From the NCBI GenBank assembly GCA_963753115.1, contig CAVWBB010000021.1:124001-188000 (forward strand): 64,000 nucleotides of DNA. Reading direction: 5' to 3'. Of the stretch, positions 8,766-17,932 are shown one piece after another. Below the pieces are notes generated by a model, which was not told the DNA's origin, made no database searches, and saw nothing but the letters and a program-made list of their open reading frames with translations. Position numbers and translations under genes: made by a program. Source of the DNA: Bog-473 sp963753115 (GTDB lineage: Bacteria; Actinomycetota; Acidimicrobiia; Acidimicrobiales; RAAP-2). Each line of letters opens with the position of its first letter. Position 1 is the first letter of the stretch.

Positions 8766-8855
8766 TCATTCGCATCGCCGCCAGCCCGAAGACCCAGAAG
8801 CTGACACGAAGAGGAGAGCGGCCAAGACCCAGACGACCGCCAAGAGCCCCGTCAT
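8766..8855 (-). CDS. 29-residue membrane peptide
   Basis: A small frame from ATG 8855 encodes one hydrophobic helix (MTGLLAVVWVLAALLFVSASG) and a short basic tail. It is supported by a strong Shine-Dalgarno sequence (AGAAGGAGG, 6 nt before ATG) and by the palindromic GTAC motifs 35-70 nt upstream. It has the size of a KdpF-like or other regulatory membrane peptide, but no kdp genes are near. Function unknown. It could also be the head of a decayed longer gene. Confidence 0.5.
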   Translation of the reverse strand: MTGLLAVVWVLAALLFVSASGSSGWRRCE

Positions 8856-8890
8856 GTGCGCCTCCTTCTGATCCAAATGTGACAGCTTGC

Positions 8891-8927
8891 GTACCTGTAC
8901 CCAGCTACGGAATTGGACACGTACGTG
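8891..8927. promoter_or_regulatory. two palindromic GTAC-type operator candidates
   Basis: GTACCTGTAC (8891-8900) and the perfect palindrome CACGTACGTG (8918-8927), with centres 27 bp apart, upstream of the small membrane peptide gene. The first fits GTACNNGTAC, as do sites upstream of the patatin gene (10105-10114) and the TetR gene (18610-18644). Confidence 0.45.
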
Positions 8928-9073
8928 ACTGCAGAATCTGGGCGTGTGTGCGCCGCCGCCTCTATCGTCCTGAGAAGGGTCGCGGTGGCAGATCGCTTCG
9001 CGCATCGGCCTGAGTAACTGCGGTTGGATCAGTGGACCGGAGCGTCGGGGTTAGCAGGAGTGTCGACGACGAT

Positions 9074-10099
9074 TCAGGTCGCAGCTCCTCGATTCCGAGA
9101 TCCGTTTCTGCTTCGCCGTGACAGCGCTCGGATCGCTTCAAGCCCCGCATTGCTCGAGGCAAGCCGGCCGGTTTCGAAGAACGAAGCGTGTACCACGCGG
9201 TTGGCGCGGTCTCGGCCCATGGGGTCGATTCCCATCTCATGGCGGACGACTCCCTCGGGTTCAATGAGGAGAACGCTTGTCCCTGCTGCTCGCAATACGG
9301 CAACTTCCCGCTTGACCTGGCGATGTGCCCACCAGCGCACAGGAGTTCCCCACTCTCGGCTCTTCGGGTCACGGGTCGACATTGGGGCAATCACGACGGC
9401 GACGTCGAGCTCGCTCGCCGCCAAGAGGTCGGCATTTGTCGAAGAGTGAAGGCCACCGTCCACGTACTCCGCACCGGCCATCACGACCGGCTCGAAGTAG
9501 GTGGGAATGGCACACGACGTGGCGATAGCCTCAGCCAAGGGGACAGCAGGCGAGCCAGGAGCCCCGAAGGCGACCCGTTGACCCGAATCTCTGCGGGTCG
9601 CACATAGCCAAAGTCCTTCTGGCCAGGTCTGGCTCAAGAGGTCTCCCAGATGTGACCGGTATTCGCTCGTCGCATGAATTCCTTGCGGCAGCAGAGCGGA
9701 GAGTGGAGGAACTCTCAACCTCGCCGGACCACTGAGCATCTGCCCCCAGAACGCCAGGCTGAGCGCTGGCCAGCGTCGAAAGAGGCCGCGGACGCCGAGC
9801 GGAGGCAGTTCTTCTTCCATCTGGCGCAGCTGGGCCAATAGCGGTTCGTCCGAATCACCGGCGCACCAGGCAGCCATGTCCAGAGCCGAAATACCTGACC
9901 GCAACAACGTTGCGATCACCGCTCCCGCGGACGAGCCGACGATGATGTCTGCCTGCCGGGGGTCCCAGCTCAGATCATTCTCCAGCGCGGCCAGGCTTCC
10001 AGCAATGTGCGCCAACCCAACGAGACCTCCTGCACCAAGGACGAGGCCGACTCTCGGCTCATCGGTGGACCGATTGGACTCGTTCTTCTCCATCTCCAT
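9074..10099 (-). CDS. patatin-like phospholipase / RssA-type acyl hydrolase
   Basis: 341 residues. The patatin fold signatures are present: oxyanion loop 'GAGGLVGLAHIAG' (about residues 22-34), nucleophile elbow GSSAG (about 55-59, Ser nucleophile) and the DGG motif (about 215, catalytic Asp of the Ser-Asp dyad). Length fits bacterial patatin-like proteins of the RssA/YchK type, soluble or peripheral lipid acyl hydrolases. No signal peptide is visible; the N-terminus is polar. A GTACACGTAC palindrome lies 5 nt upstream of the start, matching sites near the TetR gene, so it may belong to that regulon. Its lipid substrate is unknown. Confidence 0.88.
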   Translation of the reverse strand: MEMEKNESNRSTDEPRVGLVLGAGGLVGLAHIAGSLAALENDLSWDPRQADIIVGSSAGAVIATLLRSGISALDMAAWCAGDSDEPLLAQLRQMEEELPPLGVRGLFRRWPALSLAFWGQMLSGPARLRVPPLSALLPQGIHATSEYRSHLGDLLSQTWPEGLWLCATRRDSGQRVAFGAPGSPAVPLAEAIATSCAIPTYFEPVVMAGAEYVDGGLHSSTNADLLAASELDVAVVIAPMSTRDPKSREWGTPVRWWAHRQVKREVAVLRAAGTSVLLIEPEGVVRHEMGIDPMGRDRANRVVHASFFETGRLASSNAGLEAIRALSRRSRNGSRNRGAAT

Positions 10100-10104
10100 G
10101 ATGC

Positions 10105-10114
10105 GTACACGTAC
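10105..10114. promoter_or_regulatory. GTACNNGTAC operator candidate upstream of patatin gene
   Basis: GTACACGTAC, the exact reverse complement of GTACGTGTAC at 18610-18619, located 5 bp before the patatin start codon where a bound repressor would block transcription or initiation. Confidence 0.45.
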
Positions 10115-10238
10115 CCGAGACTGTTTTGCCTACACGTCATCGACTCGCTAAAGCGATGGATCGGCAGGACCGCCGCGGAAACCCTCATCGCGCCGTCAGG
10201 CGCCTCCATGCGAAGAGTCCCGCCGCCGTCGAGGTGGG

Positions 10239-10266
10239 AAATTGTCAGTTTGTCGTTGGACAATTT
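10239..10266. repeat. 8-bp inverted repeat with 12-nt loop
   Basis: AAATTGTC (10239-10246) and GACAATTT (10259-10266) are exact inverted copies. The patch is AT-rich in a GC-rich genome, between the patatin gene and the STAS gene (the 10100-10397 gap). It could be an operator or a hairpin. I see no other feature in this gap. Confidence 0.4.
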
Positions 10267-10397
10267 GAGGTACTTCAAGAGCGTACGGATACGCAAGACA
10301 GAAGGACCCTCATGAACGGCGAGAGCGGCAGACGTCTCGGCAACTCAGTTGGTCAGCGAGGACGCAGTGCCGGGCGCAACCGCAGGCAGTCGTTCCA

Positions 10398-10541
10398 ATG
10401 AGTGTGAGCGCGAATCCAACAAACACCTCGACGACAGGTCGGATCGTGCCCGAACTCGTTCGCGAGATTTTCCGTCGGGACAACGGCATGAGTCAGGGGC
10501 TCCTAAAGACTTGGTGGCACCATCAGAAATCACGGAGGTAG
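10398..10541 (+). CDS. possible 47-residue protein upstream of STAS gene
   Basis: ATG 10398 opens a 47-codon frame (MSVSANPTNTSTTGRIVPEL..., ending KSRR) whose stop at 10539-10541 abuts the STAS gene. Residues 15-45 look amphipathic and basic. No clear ribosome-binding site and no recognisable family, so it may be chance. Confidence 0.25.
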   Translation: MSVSANPTNTSTTGRIVPELVREIFRRDNGMSQGLLKTWWHHQKSRR

Positions 10542-10548
10542 GTGAGAG

Positions 10549-10895
10549 TTGGCGATACGAAAATCCGCTCCAACCGGATACGCGGACTTCTGCGTTCAGC
10601 TGCGCACGGAGGACGAGGCGATCGTTGTGTCAATTTCTGGCGAGCTAGATGTGTCCACTGCCGGAGCACTGCGCGAAGTGCTAATCCTTCCCGAGTGATG
10701 GACGCGCCGAGTGTTCGACTCGAGCTGACCGAGGTCGTGTTTCTCGGGTCTTTGGGTATCGGGATGCTGGTCTCGATATGCAAACGAGTCAAAACCTCGG
10801 GCGGCAGGTTCTCAATGAGCTGTAGCCGGGAGACCAGGCGAGTTCTCGAGATTGCGGGACTTATCGATTACCTGCACGTGGATGGGGCCGAGTAG
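10549..10895 (+). pseudogene. STAS-domain anti-sigma-factor antagonist, split by a frame change
   Basis: The first half, from TTG 10549, reads 'VQLRTEDEAIVVSISGELDV' and ends at a TGA at 10696-10698. The second half continues in the +2 frame with 'LTEVVFLGSLGIGMLVSICK' and 'RRVLEIAGLIDYL', which is the conserved STAS core including the 'FLGSLG' loop that normally carries the phosphorylated Ser. Together they make one 115-residue SpoIIAA/RsbV-like domain, whose role is to bind an anti-sigma kinase. The join sequence GAGTGATGG holds overlapping TGA and ATG, so a coupled two-chain arrangement is formally possible, but a one-base deletion is simpler. GGAGGT upstream could serve as ribosome-binding site. 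Confidence 0.65.
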
Positions 10896-10972
10896 GGCTG
10901 CGCAGGGTGTCCGGCCACGATGGAGCTGCCAATGACACTTTTCAAACGGTCGATGCGTCGATTGCGCGCCCA

Positions 10973-12085
10973 CTATTGCCGGTAAGTCTGAGCGTCGATT
11001 TCTTTGAGCGCGAATCCATGCCCGGGGCGGTCGCGGTCAGGGGTGAGGACCCCCCCGGTGGGATCGAGCGCCCCCTCGAAAAGGATCGAGTCAACCTTTT
11101 GATGATCATGGAAGTACTCGACATGGCGGAGATGCGGCACTGCCGCACCAATGTGAGCGTGCAGGTTGGGAGCACAGTGCGCCGATACCTCGACGCCCCG
11201 CGCCAGGGCCAAGTCGGCTGCGCGTAGCCAGGAGGTGAAACCTCCGCAACGGGTGACGTCGATCTGCAGGCAGTCCACGGAGCCACTGGCCAGCATGCGT
11301 TCGAAGTACGTTTCGTCGTATCCGTATTCGCCCGCCGTCACGTCCAGTACGAGCTGCTCCTTAACTTCTTTCAGGCCCTCCAAGTCGTCGGACGAAACGG
11401 GCTCCTCAAACCAGGAGACGTCGGCTTCGGCCATGAAGTGCCGACCCAGCCGACTGGCCTGTTTACGGCTGTAGGCGCCGTTCGCGTCAACGAAGAGCTC
11501 GACCTCGTCACCGATCACCTTCCGAGCCCACGAGGCCCGCTCAAGGTCGCGTCGTTCGCACCGACCCCAAGACTCACCTACCTTGATTTTCACCCGAGTG
11601 ATGCCCCAGCCCTCCACCCAATGTTCGAGCTGGGAGGTGCTTCTCGCGTCGTCGTATGTAGTGAATCCCCCACTGCCATAGACAGCGACGTTGTCCTGAG
11701 CCCTGCCGATAAGGTCGGCGACGGCCACATCGAGAAGCCTGGCCTTGCAGTCCCAGAGTGCGATGTCAACGGCCGATATGGCCGAACTGACTATTCCCGG
11801 ACGCCCGAGGTTGCGGCACGAGCGGACCATCGCTTCGTGCGCTTTAGGGACCGCCATCACGTCCAGTCCGGTCACCGCGTCCTTGAGCTGTCGCTCGATG
11901 ACGGCGCAGCAAGCGGGAGACGAGTACGTCCATCCGAGCCCCATTTCTCCTCCGGCTGCTACGTGTGCCGTGACAACAGTCGTGGAGTCCCAGGCAAGGG
12001 TCCCATCAGCTTCCGGATAGTCGGTTGGAACGGTGAAGACCCGCGCCAACACGGAGGTAATGGGTGCGTCGAGCGCTTCAGGCAT
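10973..12085 (-). CDS. enolase-superfamily enzyme (mandelate racemase / muconate lactonising type)
   Basis: 370 residues with the two-domain enolase-superfamily layout. The N-terminal capping domain is followed by a barrel with 'VKIKVGESWG' (KxK catalytic lysines), 'ELFVDANGAYS' (metal Asp), 'WFEEPVSSDD' (metal Glu), 'DVTAGEYGYD' (third metal ligand, Glu) and 'QIDVTRCGG' on successive strands. 'SAHCAPNLHAHIG' supplies histidines near the end of the barrel. These enzymes abstract the proton alpha to a carboxylate with Mg2+; typical substrates are sugar acids or mandelate-like acids. The adjacent divergent TPP-enzyme/GMC operon is suggestive of sugar-acid metabolism, but that link is inference. 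Isolated on its strand. Confidence 0.88.
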   Translation of the reverse strand: MPEALDAPITSVLARVFTVPTDYPEADGTLAWDSTTVVTAHVAAGGEMGLGWTYSSPACCAVIERQLKDAVTGLDVMAVPKAHEAMVRSCRNLGRPGIVSSAISAVDIALWDCKARLLDVAVADLIGRAQDNVAVYGSGGFTTYDDARSTSQLEHWVEGWGITRVKIKVGESWGRCERRDLERASWARKVIGDEVELFVDANGAYSRKQASRLGRHFMAEADVSWFEEPVSSDDLEGLKEVKEQLVLDVTAGEYGYDETYFERMLASGSVDCLQIDVTRCGGFTSWLRAADLALARGVEVSAHCAPNLHAHIGAAVPHLRHVEYFHDHQKVDSILFEGALDPTGGVLTPDRDRPGHGFALKEIDAQTYRQ

Positions 12086-12301
12086 TTTGCAGAACTCTTA
12101 CGAAATCGGTCATGCGAAGCTCTGCGAGCGCTGCACCATCGATCCAATCATTCCCGCGCCCGGGCAGTCGAAACGGCGCTCAAAGATGGCGACTGCAAGC
12201 GACAGTCCATGACGGTTACGTGCTTGAAGTGCGGGGTAAGTCCTCATCGTCCACAGGTTGAGCGTTATCGCCCACGAGTTTCAGCTTTTTGCGAGGCAGC
12301 C

Positions 12302-14083
12302 ATGTCCAAGATCGCGTCCGAAGTGCTCATCGAACGGCTCGCCGACTGGGGAGTCGACACCATCTTCGGGCTTCCCGGCGACGGCATCAACGGGATCATG
12401 GAGGGACTGCGCCGCCACCAGGACCGCATGCGCTTCGTGCTCGTGCACCACGAGGAGGCGGCCGCGTTCATGGCCACCGGTTACGCGAAGTCGACCGGGC
12501 AGCTCGGCGTGTGCCTCGCCACCTCGGGCCCGGCGCCATCCACCTCCTCAACGGGCTCTACGACGCCAAGCTCGATCACCACCCGTCCTCGCCATCACGG
12601 GCATGCAGGAGACCCAGATGCTCGGCACGGGCTACCAGCAGGAAGTGCGCCTCGAGAAGCTCTTCATGACGTCGCCGAGTACAACGAGATGATCCACGTG
12701 CCGGCGCAGATCCCGACACTGGTCGACATCGCGGTCCGCCACGCGCTCGCCCGTCGCACCGTTGCTCACCTCACCATTCCCGACCGACATCCAGGTCGCC
12801 GATGCCGGCGCGAATCCTTGGAGCGCCCCGCGCCCGGCAGTCAACCAGCCACCGCGCCCATCTACCTGCCCGCCCGGGCTTGCCCCGACCCGACGGACGT
12901 CGCACGCGGCCGCCGAGGTGCTGAACGCCGGGCACCAAGGTCGTCGATGCTGGTCGGCGCCGGCGCACTCGGCGCGCCGCGACGAGGTGCTCGAGACGGC
13001 CGAGCGGCTGGCCAGCCCGATCGTCAAGACGCTGCCGGGCAAGGCCGTCGTCCCCGACGACCATCCGCTGACGCATCGGCGGCATCGGCCTGCTCGGCAC
13101 CGGCGCCGGCGAACGAGGCCATGGAGGGGTGCGACACGCTGTTCATGGTGGGCACCAACTTCCCGTACACGAAGTACCTGCCCGACGCCGGGCAGTGCAA
13201 GGTCGTGCAGATCGAGGCCGACCCGCATCGTGCCGGCAACCGCATCCCGACCGAGGTCCCGATGGTCGGCGACGCGGCCGAGGGCCTGCGCGCGCTCGCT
13301 GCCGCTGCTCGCCGAGCGGACGGACCGCGCCTTCCTGGACGAGCATGCCCAAACGAGATGGACGAGTGGCGCGACGAAGCATGACTGCGCATCGAGTCCG
13401 ATCGACGGCGGATCCCGATCCAGCCGCAGTACCTGATGGCGCGTCATCGACCGGCTCGCCACGACGACGCGATCTTGACGTCGGACTCGGGCACGATCGC
13501 GACCTGGGCGGCCCGCCACTTCGCCATCCGGGGCGACGCGAGCTTCTATCTGTCGGGCAACCTCGCGACCATGGCGCCCGGCCTGCCGTACACGATCGCC
13601 AACCAGGTCGCGCCATCCCGCACCGCCAGTGCATCGCCTTCGTCGGCGACGGCGGGTTCGCCATGCTGATGGCCGAGTTCGACACCGCGTGCCGCTACGA
13701 GCTCCCGATCAAGGTCGTCATCAACAACAACACTTCGCTCGGTCAGATCCTCTGGGAGCAGATGGTGCTCGGCTATCCCGAGTACGGCGTGCGCTTCGGC
13801 GAGCCGGCCCGACTTCGCGCCCTGGGCCGAGGCGTGCGGCGGCTCGGGCATCCGGGTGGACAAGGCGGCCGACCTCGAGGCCGCTCGTCAAGGAGGCGTT
13901 CGGCCACCCGGGCCCGCCCTCGTCGACGTGCTCCGTCAACCCCGACGAGCCGCCGATGCCGGCGAAGGTGCAGTACGAGCAGGCGAAGGGCTTCGTCAAG
14001 GCGTTCCTCGCCGGCCAGCCCCGCAAGGCCACGATCGCTAGCACGCTGTGTCGAGACAAGATCACCGAGCTGCGGTGCCATGA
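12302..14083 (+). pseudogene. TPP-dependent enzyme (acetolactate synthase / pyruvate oxidase-like), many frame changes
   Basis: Family blocks occur in order but in shifting frames. They are 'GVDTIFGLPGDGINGIMEGL' (N-terminus), 'HHEEAAAFMATGYAK' (catalytic Glu), 'LLNGLYDAKLDH', 'PVLAITGMQETQMLGTGYQQ', 'LFMVGTNFPYTKYLPDAGQ', 'DSGTIATWAARHF', then the cofactor site 'FVGDGGFAMLMAEFDTACRY ... VVINNNTSLGQI' (GDG...NN motif). About 590 residues if restored. It resembles the group usually called thiamine-pyrophosphate-requiring protein. I count roughly ten frame changes of both signs, e.g. a missing base at about 12536 and an extra C at about 12780. The predicted end overlaps the next start as ATGA at 14080-14083. 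Substrate uncertain (pyruvate-like). Operon with the three genes that follow. Confidence 0.82.
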
Positions 14084-14533
14084 GCCTCACAGTCGCGGAA
14101 GCTCACTATCGGCATCGATCGCCTGCTGCGAACATCCGCCACGGGCGCTTCGAGCGCAGCTCTGGCCGCCCTCACCGGCGGTCGGTGCGCTCGATCACCG
14201 GCGTCGAGATCTGGCTCGAGCACGACCGGGCGAGCTTCGCCAATCGGATGATGTGGCTCCCGGTCGCCCTCACCCGGTCATCGGCGCCGGGGTCGCCGGC
14301 GTCGTGTCCAGCGCGGGCCGCCAAGACCGTGTTGCCCGTCGCTCTCGGCGGTCGTCCTCGCCAACAGCCTGCAGGGCCAGTACCTCCACCTGCGCGGCAT
14401 CGCGCAGCGGCCCGGCGGGTGGCGCGATGGCCCGCTACAACGCCGAGATGGGCCGCCGACCTTCGCTCCCCTGCTGTTCGGCCTCGTCGGCGGCATGGGC
14501 CTCGTTGCCTCGATCTTCCGCCGTGAGGACTGA
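14080..14533 (+). pseudogene. small integral membrane protein of the TPP/GMC operon, frameshifted
   Basis: ATG 14080 overlaps the stop of the TPP-enzyme gene. After frame correction the readable parts are 'MSLTVAEAHYR', then 'FANRMMWLPVALTPVIGAGV', 'KTVLPVALGAVVLANSLQGQ', 'YLHLRGIAQRPGGW' and 'FAPLLFGLVGGMGLVASIF', ending TGA 14533. This gives two to four membrane helices in roughly 150 residues. I know no name for the family. Its position between a TPP enzyme and a gluconate-dehydrogenase-like pair suggests a membrane anchor or electron-transfer partner, which is inference. Confidence 0.55.
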
Positions 14534-15238
14534 GCACGCAGCGGGCACGCACACCGGGCCGGCGGAGCAGCGGTTCGCCGGCTACGACGTCACTCGGCAC
14601 GAGCCGGGTCGACTGGGACGGCCACCACGACGTGCGGTCGTGCTCGGCCGACTCGACCCGCCAGGGCCGCTGCGCTTCTTCACCCGCGGAGGAGCCGATC
14701 GTCGCGCGCACTGCTCGACCGGCTCCTCGCCCAGGACGACGACCCCCGGGTGCCCGTGTTCGAGATCGTCGACGCGCGCCTCGCCGACCGGCGAGGCGAC
14801 GGATACCGCTACGACGACATGCCCGAGGACCCCGAGGCCTGGCGGCGCTCGCGTCGCGGCGCTCGACGACGGACGCCACGGCGACTGCCGGACTGCGGCT
14901 TCGCCGCGCTCGACCCCCGGCCCAGACGCGACATCATCGAGCCGGTGCGGCTGTCCGAGGGGCACTGGCACGGCCTCCCGGCCGCTCGCGTCTTCTCGCT
15001 CTGGATGCGCTACGCCTGCAGCGCCTACTACTCCCACCCCTGGGCGTGGAACGAGATCGGCTTCGGCGGTCCCGCCTACCCGACGCGGCTACAAGAACCT
15101 CGCCCTCGACGGCCGCGAGCCCTGGGAGGTCCGCGAGCGCGACGCCCAGGACCCGATCCCGTGGGTCCAGCGGGCCGAGGCAGCCAAGAAGCCGCGCACG
15201 CCGCCGGGCTCTCGGACCCGGAGCGAGGTCGGCGGTGA
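14523..15238 (+). pseudogene. gluconate 2-dehydrogenase subunit 3-like protein, frameshifted
   Basis: Starts at GTG 14523, overlapping the preceding stop, and ends TGA 15238. Conserved blocks after frame correction: 'EQRFAGYDVT', 'VVLGRLDPPGPLRFFT', 'LLAQDDDPRVPVFEIVDARL', 'GDGYRYDDMPEDPEAW' and 'YYSHPWAWNEIGFGGPAYP', the last being typical of the gluconate 2-dehydrogenase subunit 3 (gamma) family. That subunit pairs with a GMC-type flavoprotein and carries electrons to a cytochrome or the quinone pool. No Tat signal can be read, because the N-terminus is short. At least five frame changes. The GMC gene begins inside its stop codon (GTGA). Confidence 0.7.
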
Positions 15239-16879
15239 ACGCGGGTCCGGCGCCGCAACGAGTCGGCCTGGCTGCTGCCGAACGACGGCTCCGCACCGAA
15301 CTCACGCCCTGCTCCGCGACATGCGCCGCTACGACCACGACGACGAGGTCGACCTCGTCGTCGTCGGGTGCGGGGCCGGCGGCGGCGTGCTGACCCAGCG
15401 GCTGGCCCGCCGCGGATGGCAGGTCGTCGTCTTCGACGCCGGGCCGTTCTGGGACCCCGACCGCGACTGGGTGAGCGACGAGGCCGGCTCGCACGGCACT
15501 GTACTGGAACGAGCCCCGGGTCATCTCCGGCGAGCGACCCGGTGCCCTCGGGACCAACAACTCGGGCCGTGGCGTCGGCGGCTCGATGGTGCACTTCGCC
15601 GGCTACACCCCGCGCTTCCATCCGTCGGACTTCCACACGCTCTCCGACCGACGGCGTCGGTGCCGACTGGCCGATCGAGTACGAGCGATCTCAAGCCCTA
15701 CTACGCGCACATCGAGGCGGAGCTGCCCGTGGCCGGGCAGCACTGGCCCTGGGGCGACCCTCACCGCTACCCGCACAGTCGCCGCACCCGATGGGCGGCA
15801 ACGGGCTGGCCTTCATACGAGGCTGCCGCGCCGCCGGCATCGAAGTCCGCGTCGGCCCGGTCGCCATCACCAACGGACGCTTCGGCAACCGGCCGCACTG
15901 CATCTACCGTGGCTTCTGCCTCCAGGGCTGCAAGGTCAACGCCAAGGCCTCGCCCCTGATCACGCACATCCCGGACGCCCTCGCCCACGGCGCGGAGATC
16001 CGGCGCCGACTGCATGGTCGGTACGCATCGAGGTCGACGACCGGCGGCCGCGCCACCGGGGTCGACGTATTTCCACGACGGGCGTCGAGCACCGCCAGCG
16101 CGCACGCCTCGTGGTGGCGGTCGCCGGCTATTCGATCGAGACGCCCCGCCTGCTGCTCAACTCGGCGTGTCGCCGGTTCCCCGACGGCCTGTGCAACGAC
16201 TTCGACCAGGTCGGCCGCTACGTCATGGTGCAGGGCGCGCCGCAGACCGCAGGCCGCTACAGCGAGGAGATCCGCTCCTACAAGGCACCGCCGCCCGAGG
16301 CCTCGAGCGGAGGCCTTCTACGAGACCGACCCGACAAGGACTACAGGCGGGGCTTCTCGCTGCAGTGCATCTCGCCGCTGCCCGATCGTCTTCGCCGAGC
16401 ACGTCACCGCCCAGGGACACTGGGGCGAGATCTTCCGCGAGTACATGCGCGACTACGTGCACTGGGCGACCTTCGGCGCCCTGTGCGAGTTCCTCCCGCT
16501 CCCGAGAATCGGGTGACGTTGGCGGACGAGACCGACCGCCACGGCCTCGCCCGTCGCCAACTTCACCTACTCGCTGTGTGACAACGACCACGCGCTCGTC
16601 AAGGCGGCGACGGCAGTCATGGAGGATATGCACCACGCCGCGGCGCCGAGGAGGCAATCACGATCAATCGCTATGCCCACCTCATCGGCGGCTGCCGCAT
16701 GGCGGCGGATGAGCGGCAAGGCGTGGTAGATGGCGACCTGCGGTCCTTCGCCATCCCCAACCTCTTCATCGTCGACGGCAGCGTCTGCCCGACCCAGGGC
16801 AGCGCCAATCCGGCGCTCACGATCATGGCTCTGGCCGCCAAGACAGCCGATTACTTGGAGCACCCAACCTCTCGAGTAG
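15235..16879 (+). pseudogene. GMC-family oxidoreductase (gluconate/glucoside dehydrogenase-like), frameshifted
   Basis: The FAD-binding Rossmann motif reads 'VDLVVVGCGAGGGVLTQRLA'. Then come 'NNSGRGVGGSMVHFAGYTPR', 'LKPYYAHIEAELPVAGQ', 'CIYRGFCLQGCKVNAKA', 'SIETPRLLLNSA', 'FALGLxGGCRMA-like' and the C-terminal 'NLFIVDGSVCPTQGSANPAL', all typical of GMC dehydrogenases paired with a subunit 3 protein. These oxidise a sugar or alcohol using FAD. Around eight frame changes occur. The last good frame runs on to 17220 with an atypical tail overlapping the hemerythrin gene; a one-base shift after '...KTADYLEH' gives a stop at 16877-16879, which I take as the true end. Confidence 0.8.
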
Positions 16880-17040
16880 CGCTTGTGGCATCGCATCGGG
16901 CCAGGCGCACCTGTTGTTCCGCCTCACTCACAGCATCTTGTGGGGTAGCTGCAATGGGGGGACAGCCCTTGAAATCAAACCCGACAGCGAGTGCTCTGGC
17001 GGGACAAGGGACGGCCCATGAACGTCGTCAGCCCGCGGAC

Positions 17041-17592
17041 CTAGGCGTGTGTATGTGCAGCCCCGCGGGCCCGTTCAAAGAAAGCTGCGATCGGTCCGAG
17101 CACTTTGTGCGCTGTCGGGCTCGAAGGCAAATGGGGGTGAGGCTGACTTGGAGCGGCCAGCTTGGCGCCCTTGAACTTCTGGGCCAAGTAGACGAGTCGT
17201 CCGGAATCCTCGTGAGCTAAGAACAGCGGGAGGACCTCGGCCTCTTCTGTGTCCGCGTGCTTGAGTACCGACTCGCGCAACTCAGTAAATGCGGCTCGGA
17301 ATTCACCGCTTTTCGGATCCATGTCGCCCATTGAGGCCAGGAGCTTTTCAGCCTCAGCCTCCTCCGCGATTCTCGCTTCAGCCACCTGGCTCCCCCCGGG
17401 AAGTTCCTTTAGGGCTGGATAGACGACGACTTGCTCACCCACCTCGTGGCGCACCAACTGGTCGGTGAGCTTCCAAAACAGTTCGCCCCAGCTGTCTGAG
17501 CTCGCCGTGTCGAACTCGGATAACCGTTGACGCACAGCGGTGTGGTCTTGGGTAACGACGAAGACGATGTCGTCAGTGGGAGCAACGCTCAT
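17041..17592 (-). CDS. hemerythrin-like HHE cation-binding protein
   Basis: 183 residues with the HHE pattern of iron ligands on a four-helix bundle: 'VTQDHTAVRQRL' (first His), 'LVRHEVGEQVVVYPAL' (His-Glu) and 'KHADTEEAEVLPLF' (His ... Glu-Glu). Hemerythrin domains bind O2 or sense oxygen, iron or NO with a di-iron centre. A C-terminal 45-residue tail rich in Pro/His is outside the domain. GGAGGTCCTC precedes the ATG at good spacing. It stands alone on its strand between the GMC gene and the TetR gene. It may handle oxygen or peroxide stress; this is inference from the family. Confidence 0.85.
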   Translation of the reverse strand: MSVAPTDDIVFVVTQDHTAVRQRLSEFDTASSDSWGELFWKLTDQLVRHEVGEQVVVYPALKELPGGSQVAEARIAEEAEAEKLLASMGDMDPKSGEFRAAFTELRESVLKHADTEEAEVLPLFLAHEDSGRLVYLAQKFKGAKLAAPSQPHPHLPSSPTAHKVLGPIAAFFERARGAAHTHA

Positions 17593-17932
17593 GAGGACCT
17601 CCGATCAACCTTGCTCTCTGCTTGCTACCCGAGGGGCTGACTCGCAAACGCCATGAGCGACCACTCCGTCTATTGGCGGGCTACTCCATTCGGGCACGTC
17701 GCAAACGCTAAGGCCCGGCGGCCAGCAGGCTCTCGAATGCTATGGCCAGTCACGGCCAGAGCCATGGACAAGCCAAAAAAAGACGAGACCGAACGTCGTC
17801 TGATCGACCTTTCGATGCAGGCACGGGCTGTCAGCCACGTAGCGTCTCAGTCGTTGACCAATCTGCTGGCGTGTTCACCTGCAGTCGTAAAATTCATCAC
17901 TCGTTGCCGCCCACAATTTGACGCCTCCAACC
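17593..17932. other. 340-bp gap between hemerythrin and tetR genes
   Basis: A plus-strand frame of 115 codons (17653-18000) crosses this gap but has no recognisable domain, no ribosome-binding site and overlaps the tetR gene antisense, so I do not call it. No hairpin or repeat stood out. Confidence 0.4.

Noticed and set aside
16880..17220. C-terminal extension of the GMC oxidoreductase
   Set aside because: The frame stays open but is unlike the family and overlaps the hemerythrin gene antisense; a one-base shift gives a natural end at 16879.
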